A stretch of DNA of 33,089 bases from an uncultured Bacteroidales bacterium (GTDB lineage: Bacteria; Bacteroidota; Bacteroidia; Bacteroidales; UBA4417). Shown here one piece after another: positions 7,495-14,846 of this stretch. The position numbers were made by a program, and so were the translations under genes. The stretch lies in NCBI GenBank assembly GCA_903822525.1, contig CAIJPI010000249.1, positions 1 through 33,089 on the forward strand, given 5' to 3'. The notes below the pieces were generated by a model. That model was given only the letters and a program-made list of their open reading frames with translations. It searched no databases and was not told the origin of the DNA. The first letter of the stretch is position 1; each line of letters opens with the position of its first letter.

Positions 7495-7561
7495 GGGGAT
7501 TGAATTATTCAATGTACCTGTTATAAGATGTAATTAATACAAACTGCCAATAACCCCCAAA

Positions 7562-7680
7562 CCCTTCAAACATTTTAAACCCTTCAAACATTTATACCCT
7601 GATACCCTGATACCCTGAAACCCTGAAACTTTGCAACCCTGAAACATCAATCTCATCAATCCTTTCAATCTTCACAATCC
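7562..7680 (+). repeat. Three successive tandem repeats (9-, 8- and 9-bp units) before the second permease
   Basis: Three different short arrays fill the gap. 7562-7588 has 9-bp CCCTTCAAA / CATTTTAAA units. 7595-7642 has six 8-bp units of TACCCTGA / AACCCTGA, one of them degenerate. 7645-7680 has four 9-bp units (CATCAATCT, CATCAATCC, TTTCAATCT, TCACAATCC). The last array ends one base before the TTG start at 7682. All are poor in G on the coding strand. No terminator or -7 element is seen. Confidence 0.8.
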
Positions 7681-7681
7681 G

Positions 7682-8797
7682 TTGAAAACCATCCTCTACA
7701 TCCTTCAAAAAGAATTCCGGCAGATTTTCCGAAACAAATCCATGCTGCCTGTTATTTTTGTAATTCCGGTAATTCAGTTGCTGATACTGGCATTTGCCGT
7801 GACGTTTGAGATTAAGAATATTAACCTGGTAATTGTTGATCAGGATCATTCGGTGGCATCGCGGCAACTGGTTTCGAAGTTTACGGCTCCTGCATTTTAT
7901 CATATAAAAGCGTATGCTGATACTTACGCCGAAGCCGAGGAACAACTTAAAACCGGCAAAGCGCACCAGATACTTATTATCCCGCAACGGTTCGGTAGCG
8001 ACCTTCAGAAGGAAACCAAAGCATCTGTTCAGCTGATTACGAATGCTATCGACGGTAGCGCTGCTGCCATTATGAATGCCTATGGGAATTCGATAATTGC
8101 GGATTACAACCAGGATATTATTGTTGATATGACGGGAGGCATCGAAATGAAACAGCCGTTCAATATCAGGTATTCATACTGGTTTAACCCCGAACTGGAC
8201 TACAAAACCTATATGGTTCCCGGAATTCTGGTGCTGCTGGTTACTATTATCGGCATGTTTCTTTCATCCATGAACGTGGTGCGTGAAAAAGAAATGGGTA
8301 CCATTGAGCAAATTAATGTTTCGCCTGTAAAAAAACACCAGTTTGTAATAGGCAAATTATTACCGTTCTGGTTTATTGCCATTTTCGAACTTGCTTTCGG
8401 ACTGCTGCTGGCGCGTATTGTTTTCGGCATTCCGATCATTGGAAGCCTGTGGCTGATCTTCGGCGTGGCTTCGGTGTATTTGCTGGCTGTGCTGGGTATA
8501 GGGCTTTTTATTTCCACGCTCGTGGAAACCCAGCAGCAGGCTATGTTCCTGGCCTGGTTTTTTGCCGTAGTATTTATTATGATGAGCGGCTTGTTTACCC
8601 CGACCGACAGTATGCCCGAATGGGCTCAGCAAGTTAATAGTATTAACCCGATAGCCTATTTTATTAAAATGATGCGTATGATTATGCTTAAAGGCTCGCA
8701 GTTTCAGGATATTCTGAAACCATTTATAGCTATTGTAATTTATGCGGTTATATCACTTACGCTGTCGGTGTGGAGGTACAGAAAGGTGGCGGGTTAA
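7682..8797 (+). CDS. ABC-2 type permease, YbhR-like (second permease), TTG start
   Basis: 371 residues, homologous in layout to the preceding permease: KEFRQIFRNKSML, TM1 (about 20-40, LPVIFVIPVIQLLILAFAV), an extracytoplasmic domain starting IKNINLVIVDQDHS, then TM segments from about residue 175 with the coupling motif REKEMGTIEQINVSPV. I place the start at TTG 7682 because the residues it adds (MKTILYILQKEFRQIFRN) match the N-terminus of the sister permease; the first ATG, at 7741, would cut into TM1. No Shine-Dalgarno is present; a 9-bp tandem repeat runs up to the start. It is the last gene of the operon. It forms the inner-membrane channel together with the other permease and the two ATPases. 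Confidence 0.9.
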   Translation: MKTILYILQKEFRQIFRNKSMLPVIFVIPVIQLLILAFAVTFEIKNINLVIVDQDHSVASRQLVSKFTAPAFYHIKAYADTYAEAEEQLKTGKAHQILIIPQRFGSDLQKETKASVQLITNAIDGSAAAIMNAYGNSIIADYNQDIIVDMTGGIEMKQPFNIRYSYWFNPELDYKTYMVPGILVLLVTIIGMFLSSMNVVREKEMGTIEQINVSPVKKHQFVIGKLLPFWFIAIFELAFGLLLARIVFGIPIIGSLWLIFGVASVYLLAVLGIGLFISTLVETQQQAMFLAWFFAVVFIMMSGLFTPTDSMPEWAQQVNSINPIAYFIKMMRMIMLKGSQFQDILKPFIAIVIYAVISLTLSVWRYRKVAG

Positions 8798-8945
8798 CAG
8801 TTTTTTGTGGCCTTACAATCATCCTTCTCCGATTTTCAGATAACAAGGATTTTCAATAACACTATGCTAAGGGGGTTATCCGTTGTATTCGGATTTGATT
8901 TGAATTTCCTGTTACGCAAGGTGAACAAGGGCAAGGAGGGGCAAA

Positions 8946-9740
8946 TTAATAGTAAATATATTGAGTTCGGTGCTCCTGACTGTAATTGATTGAATCGTAA
9001 GACATTGAAGTAATTTTAGTTGTAGGTTTTCCTGAGTCATTATATGTATATGCATGCGACAAATATATAGGCCCTTCAATTATTACATAGTCTGTTTCGG
9101 TTAAAGGATTGTTATAGCCCGATAAATATGTAGCCTCAATTGAATATGGATCATCAACAGATTCAACAGGGGTTGATTTATTGTCAAAAGTAGTATACTC
9201 ATACCGCTCTAATAAAGAATCTGAGGTATCGTATTTCGCTATCCGGGTAACATTTTTATACTCATCGTACGAATAATTGGTCCTCCAATTAAGATCAACA
9301 GCCCGGTGGTAATTTACCTGAGTGATCCTATTCCCGGTATATACATAATCGACGTCTTCATACTGTGCCGGGTTGCTGCCATGGGATAAAGTGATATGAG
9401 CCGAAATATATTTACCATCCGGCCCCAGAGAATAATTAACTAATGTATTGGAATAATAGGCTGCAGGAAGCCGCTCGTTGACTGAGGTTATTTGCCCTGA
9501 AGAATTCCTTTCGAATGTCAGAGTCTGTATGGTGTTGAAAACTGAAAGCTGACGGGTAATAGTTTTTACCCTGCCACTTCCGTCATATTCAAATTTTATA
9601 GTATCCGCGTTAACGGAACCTGGATTATGTACTATCCTGAAAATCTTACCACTAAGGGAAATACCTGATTCCTCTTTTGAGCATGACCAGAACAGCCCAG
9701 CTATAAAAAGAAATATCCACAGACTCCTGATAATGCGCAT
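8946..9740 (-). CDS. Lipoprotein with YD/DUF4595-like strand repeats
   Basis: From ATG 9740 this is a 264-residue lipoprotein: MRIIRSLWIFLFIAGLFWSC is a compact lipoprotein signal with Cys20 lipidated, followed by SKEES. An in-frame ATG at 9788 would add 16 residues ahead of the signal and is less likely. The mature protein is built of repeated beta segments such as IKFEYDGSGRVKTI, LTFERNSSGQITSV, VDYVYTGNRITQVNY, TNYSYDEYKNVTRIA and HAYTYNDSGKPTTKI. These resemble the YD/RHS-like repeats of Bacteroidota DUF4595-type lipoproteins. No catalytic motif is visible. It stands alone, convergent with the efflux operon. Likely surface- or periplasm-facing; function unknown. Confidence 0.8.
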   Translation of the reverse strand: MRIIRSLWIFLFIAGLFWSCSKEESGISLSGKIFRIVHNPGSVNADTIKFEYDGSGRVKTITRQLSVFNTIQTLTFERNSSGQITSVNERLPAAYYSNTLVNYSLGPDGKYISAHITLSHGSNPAQYEDVDYVYTGNRITQVNYHRAVDLNWRTNYSYDEYKNVTRIAKYDTSDSLLERYEYTTFDNKSTPVESVDDPYSIEATYLSGYNNPLTETDYVIIEGPIYLSHAYTYNDSGKPTTKITSMSYDSINYSQEHRTQYIYY

Positions 9741-10037
9741 CGCAGCCGGTTTTTTATGAAGGACAACTATATTCATATTTAAATGCACTCTTTTTTAACC
9801 GAAATGTATACGGCAAATAACCAATTAAGTAAGGAATAAACATGGCAGCGAATGTAGAAAGATTTCTTCATTCGATATATGTGATTCTTAAATATTGCTC
9901 TCCATATAAGGCATTAAAAAGCAGGGTAGTTTAATATAATTCTTATCTGTTTCTAGTTGGGATGCATCATGAAGTCATGCTTTGACTAATTGGGACAATG
10001 CTTATCTTTGGGCCAGCTTTTACAGTCAAGCCATTAG
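9741..10037. other. Intergenic region without visible genes
   Basis: AT-rich sequence between the divergent lipoprotein and glycosyltransferase genes. I see no ORF, tRNA, strong hairpin or full -7/-33 pair. A near match to the -7 element (TACATTTC, minus strand, around 9803-9810) could serve the lipoprotein. The frame of the glycosyltransferase is closed by TAG at 10035-10037. Confidence 0.4.
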
Positions 10038-10109
10038 TTTAAAAAGTATATTCTGAAATTCCGATCCACCACCGGCTACCCGATCATCTACCTTCTGATT
10101 ATTTCAGCA

Positions 10110-11597
10110 GTGGTACGTGCCGTGATGGCTACCGGTTTCTGCCTTGGGAATGACGAAGCATACTATTACACCTATGCCTTGTACCCGGCGCTCAGCCATT
10201 TCGATCATCCGCCCATGGTGGGATGGGTGATACAGTTGTTCAGCCTGAATCTGCATTTCGGCAGCGAGTTCTTTATACGCCTGGCTGCCGTGGTGGCCGG
10301 AACAGTAAATACCTGGCTAATGTTTTGCATCGGCAGGCAACTCCGCGATGAGCTTACAGGCTGGCACGCGGCCCTGCTTTACACGGCTTCCGTTTACGGT
10401 TTTGTGATTGCCGGCGTTTTTATATTGCCCGATGCCCCTCAGAGTGTTTTCTGGCTGGCTGCGGTTTTGTTTTTACTGAAAGCCTTCGGCGGCGAATTGG
10501 ATTCGGCAGCGAAACGTAATTTCCTGCTGGCATCGGTGATGATGGGGCTGGCATTTTTAAGTAAATATACCACAGCATACCTTTGGCTTGGAATGCTGAT
10601 TTATATTCTGGTTTACAACCGCAAATGGCTGATTGCAAAAGTATTTTACCTGGCTCACCTGATAATGGCAGTGCTTTTTCTGCCGGTAATTATCTGGAAT
10701 GCACAGAATGATTTTGTGAGTTTCCTGTTTCACAGCAGCCGTGTGGAGCCAGCTGCATCAGCATTTACACCGGATTATTTTCTGACTGAAACTCTGGGCG
10801 AAGCTTTGTACACCAATCCCGTAATCCTGGTGTTGATTGTGATTGCTGTTGTTGCATTTTTCAAAGGAAAGTTTAAAAAGGTGAGCTCCGGAATCCGATT
10901 ATTAATTTGGACCGCATTACCCCTGATCATCACATTTCTGATGGTTTCCGTTTTCAGACGCACCCTGCCTCACTGGAACGGCGCAGGATATATGACTCTC
11001 CTGCCCTTGGCGGCCTTATGGCTCAGGAACAGAACAGAAGTAGCTTTCCCGGCAGCAATTAAAGGCTCACTTACGTTTATAGTCTTGCTCTTGGCTGTTT
11101 CGGCAACCCAGATTTTAACTGGTTTTATTCCGATCGAAAAGATTACAAAAAAAGCAGGATGGAAAGGTTCAGGGGATTATTCGCTCGAAGTATACGGCTG
11201 GAATCAGCTGCGGGATGAATTTATTCCCCTTGCTGCTAAGTATGAGCAGGCAGGGCTGATGCCTGTCAACGCTCCATTGGTAAGCTATCGCTGGTTCCCG
11301 GCGGCGAATTACAGCTATTATGCAGCTCGAGGCACAGGCCGATACGTGATGGCCTCAGGCGATACCTCTGCAATACACAAATATGAATGGATCAACCGGT
11401 TTCATGGCGGGTTCCGTATCAACAGCGATGCCTGGTATATCACTTCCAGCCGCGATTTCAAATCCCCGCGATCGTTGCCGGATTTGTATTATCAAAAAAT
11501 AATGCCCCCTGATACCATAAGCGTGTTACGTATGGGGAAACCGGCGTATTATTTCTATGTATACCGGATGAAGAACCTTCAATCGAAACGGAAATAA
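10110..11597 (+). CDS. ArnT/PMT-family membrane glycosyltransferase (GT39/GT83 type)
   Basis: At least 495 residues of polytopic membrane protein. The first loop has NDEAYYYTYALYPALSHFDHPPMVGW: the acidic DE after TM1 and the HFDHPP motif are the catalytic-loop signature of ArnT/PMT_2 enzymes, which move a sugar from a polyprenyl-phosphate carrier to lipid A, protein or another glycan on the outer face of the inner membrane. About ten further TM segments follow, then a soluble C-terminal domain (about 355-495). The GTG at 10110 gives the longest frame with a usual start codon but cuts into TM1: the frame is open back to 10038 and those residues (RSTTGYPIIYLLIISAV) complete TM1. The true start may be a rare codon such as CTG 10053 or ATT 10050. 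Sugar and acceptor are unknown. Confidence 0.85.
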   Translation: MVRAVMATGFCLGNDEAYYYTYALYPALSHFDHPPMVGWVIQLFSLNLHFGSEFFIRLAAVVAGTVNTWLMFCIGRQLRDELTGWHAALLYTASVYGFVIAGVFILPDAPQSVFWLAAVLFLLKAFGGELDSAAKRNFLLASVMMGLAFLSKYTTAYLWLGMLIYILVYNRKWLIAKVFYLAHLIMAVLFLPVIIWNAQNDFVSFLFHSSRVEPAASAFTPDYFLTETLGEALYTNPVILVLIVIAVVAFFKGKFKKVSSGIRLLIWTALPLIITFLMVSVFRRTLPHWNGAGYMTLLPLAALWLRNRTEVAFPAAIKGSLTFIVLLLAVSATQILTGFIPIEKITKKAGWKGSGDYSLEVYGWNQLRDEFIPLAAKYEQAGLMPVNAPLVSYRWFPAANYSYYAARGTGRYVMASGDTSAIHKYEWINRFHGGFRINSDAWYITSSRDFKSPRSLPDLYYQKIMPPDTISVLRMGKPAYYFYVYRMKNLQSKRK

Positions 11598-11701
11598 AAA
11601 TAAAATTATTTCTTTGGCCACAAAAACACTAAAGCACAAAAGGGAACACAAAGTAAAGGAAGCGCTATTATTACTGGTTTTCAGATATTTAAAGGCATAA
11701 A

Positions 11702-11724
11702 AAAACCGGCTTAAAACCGGTTTT
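11702..11724. terminator. Bidirectional intrinsic terminator between convergent genes
   Basis: Perfect 8-bp stem AAAACCGG (11702-11709) / CCGGTTTT (11717-11724) with a 7-nt loop, A-rich on the left and T-rich on the right, lying between the convergent glycosyltransferase and coiled-coil genes. It can serve both strands. Confidence 0.75.
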
Positions 11725-11753
11725 CCTATTTTAGAAGAACAAATAAATGTTAT

Positions 11754-12650
11754 TTATCTTAACTCAAACGATGTTTGTCCTATTTCACGGTCTTCGGTGA
11801 AAATATTCACATAATATCGTCCTTTAGCCAGTTCAGGAGTGTTAACAGGGCGTTCGAAATAGGTGCATATATCGGCTGCGTCACCTTCGTAGTTGAGGGT
11901 TTCCATAGCCGAGAATTGTAGAGTCTGCCCCAGGAACTGGAAGGTATAAGCAGGCCCACGGGTAAGAATAGTATTGTCGGGACGCGCGATGCGCACAAAA
12001 AACCGCTTGTAACCCGGGCTTACCAGTTTGTTTTCGCTAACGGTAAAGCAAACCTTTATTTTATCGGCCCTGGCTGCCTTATCAGTGTCTTTTTCCTTGT
12101 CGACGCCCCTTGATTTAAAAGCTACGGCTGATATTTTATATGCCTTAAGTACGGCAGCCCCTGTAATTTTTTCGTTCAGGGCTTCCTTGTCTTTCGACAG
12201 ATCACTGGTTTTCTGCTGTTCGAGGTTATAGTTGATTTTAATTTTTTCATTTTCAGCTTTCAGTTCACGGTTTACCGTAAACAGCGAATCGATCTGGTGT
12301 TCGTACACCTGTGTTATCTCCTGAAGTTGGGCAAGTTTACGCTTTATCACTGCCAGCTCAGCTTTCGAGCCCAGCAGACGCTTGATTTCGTTAGCTTTGA
12401 TATTAATAATACTGTCGCGCTCGGAAAGGGAGTTGCTAAGTTCGCCATATGAAACTTTCACTCTTTCGTGCTCGGCCAGCAGCGAATCAAGTTGTCCCTG
12501 TAACTCAATCTGCAGGCTGTCAGAATTCTTAACCTGGGTTACAACCTCTTTTTTCTGATTAATCAGCATCCAGGCCATCACGGCGATAATGGCCAGCAAA
12601 ATGCCGATAGTGATCTTATATGCCAGGGTATTAACGGGTTTTTGATCCAT
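11754..12650 (-). CDS. Membrane-anchored coiled-coil protein of unknown function
   Basis: From ATG 12650 the protein is 298 residues. A frame open to 12824 gives a longer version, but its extra N-terminus overlaps the terminator hairpin of the upstream gene and lacks protein character, so I use MDQKPVNTLAYK. One membrane helix (about 11-29, ITIGILLAIIAVMAWMLI) is followed by a long coiled coil (about 35-170, rich in Leu/Glu/Lys/Ser) and a C-terminal beta-rich domain (about 195-298: IKVCFTVSENKL, YKRFFVRIARPD, GRYYVNIFTED, ending IGQTSFELR). Proteins of this build are widespread in Bacteroidota and mostly unnamed. The topology suggests a short cytoplasmic N-terminus and a periplasmic coil and beta domain. 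Function is not recognisable. Confidence 0.75.
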   Translation of the reverse strand: MDQKPVNTLAYKITIGILLAIIAVMAWMLINQKKEVVTQVKNSDSLQIELQGQLDSLLAEHERVKVSYGELSNSLSERDSIINIKANEIKRLLGSKAELAVIKRKLAQLQEITQVYEHQIDSLFTVNRELKAENEKIKINYNLEQQKTSDLSKDKEALNEKITGAAVLKAYKISAVAFKSRGVDKEKDTDKAARADKIKVCFTVSENKLVSPGYKRFFVRIARPDNTILTRGPAYTFQFLGQTLQFSAMETLNYEGDAADICTYFERPVNTPELAKGRYYVNIFTEDREIGQTSFELR

Positions 12651-12739
12651 ATCCGTATGAAAAACAGTTTTATTGCTCAAAGGTAACGAAACATTGTTAA
12701 ACCTAGTATACTTTGGGTTTCTTTTTATAATGTTATATA

Positions 12740-12775
12740 AAAACGCCCTGCCGGTTTGAACCGAAAGGGCGTTTT
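12740..12775 (-). terminator. Intrinsic terminator of the C69 dipeptidase gene
   Basis: Long hairpin: outer stem AAAACGCCCT (12740-12749) with AGGGCGTTTT (12766-12775), and inner stem CGGTT/AACCG within it. On the minus strand it lies 59 nt after the dipeptidase stop and is followed by a T-rich run. A-richness on the other side means it may also act on plus-strand transcripts. Confidence 0.85.
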
Positions 12776-12833
12776 TACTTTTGTTTCGCAGGGACTTGTC
12801 AGCAGGAGTATTTACATCCTGCATCTCATGTTT

Positions 12834-14528
12834 TTAATGACCCGACGAACCAACAACTTTAAACTTATCTCCCGTTTCTTTGATCAGGTTGCGGTAGAAA
12901 GGATCGCCGTAACCAGGCTGTTTAATAACTGGAGCAACGTATTTATATCCTGCGGGAACGGCAACAGCTTCCTTGATGTTTCCATCCATGTATTTGGTAA
13001 ACAGGGAACCGTAGAGTTTTTTCCATTCGTAAACGGTGTTGTTGCCCTGGGTTACCGAAAAATCGGTGAGAAACTGTATGGCTTTTGCCGGGTTGGTGCG
13101 GTACATTTCGAGCGCTACTTTATCGATGGCAGGAACCATAGCTACAAAGTTGTTTTCGAGTTCCGACTGTTTCTTCTGAATATCTACAATCATTTCGCTG
13201 TAGCGGGTGTAAGCAAAGTTCGAAACCTGGTTAAAAACCCAGAACGCAGCATTATCGCTGTATTCCATCATCGAACCATTACCTACGGCGAAGGTTTCGG
13301 GTACTTTGGTCATGCAGGTGTACATGGGTGAGAATACGGTTGAGTAAGTATCATCAACGCCAAACCATAGTATTCCGCCAAGCGGGCTTGGAACATACGG
13401 CCTCGACTGAGCTACAAATACAAAACCCGTTTGCTGTGTGCTGATGGCCCGTTCGTTGAAATATTCAACGCCATCCACTTTCCATGTAAGCGGACGCCAG
13501 CGAACGATGCAATTATAGGGACCGGCACCAACATCTTTGGTCATATCCAGTTCGGTGCCCTGGAAATAATCGCGCATCAGGCCTATAACTTCCTGGAGAG
13601 TGAGTTTATGATCGGGTTTAACGTAAAGGGGCATGCGATTTTTCAGATTCTCACCTTTTATATAATCGAGGTATTTGTCCATGCCTTTGGTAACTTTATT
13701 GAAACCGCTCCATACGCGGGCTTCGCAGAAACGCGCACCGCCAAAATCGATGGGAGCATATATGTCGGAGAAACTGAAGTCCTTATCGTCGCCGTTAAAG
13801 AGTCCTTTTTCGCGTGCAAAAGTAATAACATCGGGAGCATACAGGCAGTTTTCAGGATCGTTGAGCGGGAAGGTAGTGATACGGGCATGGTTGGCATGGC
13901 CCGAAATATATCCGTCGGGGATGCGGATGGCAACCCAAACTGCGCCTTTGTTGTATTTTACTGTGGCACGGCCTTTTTTGTCTTTAACAACAACCGGTTT
14001 GCCTTTGGCTACCATCTCCATGATCCACACTTCATTGGGATCGCTGATGGAAAATGATTCGCCTGAGCTTGCATATCCGTATTCAGCCATCAGCGATGTG
14101 ATCACCTGTATGGCTTCGCGTGCTGTTTTGGAGCGCTGAAGTGCAATGTAAATAAGGCTTCCGTAGTCCATAACGGCAGCAGTGTCGACCAGTTCCTCGC
14201 GGCCGCCGAAGGTGGTTTCACCTATAGCTACCTGGTGTTCGTTCATGTTACCGACAACGTTGTAGGTTTGAGCAGCCTGTTTTATTTTACCCATAAATTT
14301 ACCTGTATCCCATTCGTATACATCCAATAAGGAACCAGCAGGATAAGTAGCTGCAGGCCAGTAGTACAATTCGCCGAAAAGGGTATGCGAATCGGCTGAG
14401 TAACTGATCATATTTGACCCATCAACGGTGGCTCCCTTTGTAATCAGGAAATTAGAACAGGCATTGGCCCTGTTGATTGTAAACGCAAATGCAAGGATGA
14501 GCGCAAACAGGAAAATTGTTTTTTTCAT
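12834..14528 (-). CDS. C69-family dipeptidase (exported Ntn hydrolase)
   Basis: From ATG 14528 the protein has 564 residues; the frame is open to 14624 but the signal peptide fixes the start: MKKTIFLFALILAFAFTINRANA followed by Cys24. In peptidase family C69 (PepD/dipeptidase A) the Cys freed at the mature N-terminus is the Ntn nucleophile, so cleavage at ANA|C activates the enzyme. The motif CSNFLITKGATVDGSN fits the family, as do GEVWIMEMV-like SDPNEVWIMEM (about 188-198), and YISGHANHARITTF. It probably cleaves dipeptides in the periplasm. It is a single-gene unit with its own promoter (TATTTTTG at 14593-14586) and a strong terminator. Length agrees with Bacteroidota C69 members. Confidence 0.92.
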   Translation of the reverse strand: MKKTIFLFALILAFAFTINRANACSNFLITKGATVDGSNMISYSADSHTLFGELYYWPAATYPAGSLLDVYEWDTGKFMGKIKQAAQTYNVVGNMNEHQVAIGETTFGGREELVDTAAVMDYGSLIYIALQRSKTAREAIQVITSLMAEYGYASSGESFSISDPNEVWIMEMVAKGKPVVVKDKKGRATVKYNKGAVWVAIRIPDGYISGHANHARITTFPLNDPENCLYAPDVITFAREKGLFNGDDKDFSFSDIYAPIDFGGARFCEARVWSGFNKVTKGMDKYLDYIKGENLKNRMPLYVKPDHKLTLQEVIGLMRDYFQGTELDMTKDVGAGPYNCIVRWRPLTWKVDGVEYFNERAISTQQTGFVFVAQSRPYVPSPLGGILWFGVDDTYSTVFSPMYTCMTKVPETFAVGNGSMMEYSDNAAFWVFNQVSNFAYTRYSEMIVDIQKKQSELENNFVAMVPAIDKVALEMYRTNPAKAIQFLTDFSVTQGNNTVYEWKKLYGSLFTKYMDGNIKEAVAVPAGYKYVAPVIKQPGYGDPFYRNLIKETGDKFKVVGSSGH

Positions 14529-14585
14529 ATTGAGGTATTGAATGTTAATGATTGTTTCGGTGCGGAAAATGAAATTTGGAGGGGT

Positions 14586-14593
14586 CAAAAATA
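14586..14593 (-). promoter_or_regulatory. Promoter (-7 element) of the C69 dipeptidase gene
   Basis: Minus-strand TATTTTTG is a perfect TAnnTTTG match, 57 nt before the ATG at 14528. A TTG-containing element (GTTGAC) lies about 22 nt further upstream on that strand and may act as -33. Confidence 0.55.
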
Positions 14594-14761
14594 GCGTAAA
14601 AGCTCGATACAATGTCAACTTCAAAGATCATTTTTCAGAAAAACACGTAAAGAGGACAGTTCTCTTTCTTTGCAACTGTTTTTTAATGGAAAAACGGCTT
14701 ATTCGGGTAATCCAAAATTCCGGGAAACCGGGTATTTGATGTTTTTGGTCCCAGGGGGTCT

Positions 14762-14800
14762 TATAATTATTCAGATAAATATCACAAAATCATAATTATA
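14762..14800. promoter_or_regulatory. AT-rich inverted repeat upstream of the metalloprotease gene
   Basis: TATAATTAT (14762-14770) and ATAATTATA (14792-14800) are a perfect 9-bp inverted repeat with a 21-bp spacer (centre-to-centre 30 bp, about three helical turns), 47 bp before the ATG at 14847. TAATTTAG at 14802-14809 is a near match to the -7 element. It may be a protein-binding site; the AT-richness makes chance a real alternative. Confidence 0.3.
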
Positions 14801-14846
14801 GTAATTTAGTGGCGTTTAAACAAGAAACTCTTTTATCAAAAGTATT

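Noticed and set aside
8807-8989. 60-codon plus-strand ORF starting at GTG after the last permease gene
   Set aside because: No recognisable motif or initiation signal, and its end overlaps the 3' end of the lipoprotein gene on the other strand.
12651-12824. N-terminal extension of the coiled-coil protein to an ATG at 12824
   Set aside because: The extra 58 residues cross the intrinsic terminator of the dipeptidase gene and precede a much better start directly before the membrane helix.
13431-14139. Long plus-strand ORFs (208 and 154 codons) inside the dipeptidase gene
   Set aside because: Shadows of the C69 gene; no motifs, no initiation signals.
14529-14624. N-terminal extension of the C69 dipeptidase to 14624
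   Set aside because: It would place 32 residues in front of a complete signal peptide and overlaps the promoter element at 14586-14593.
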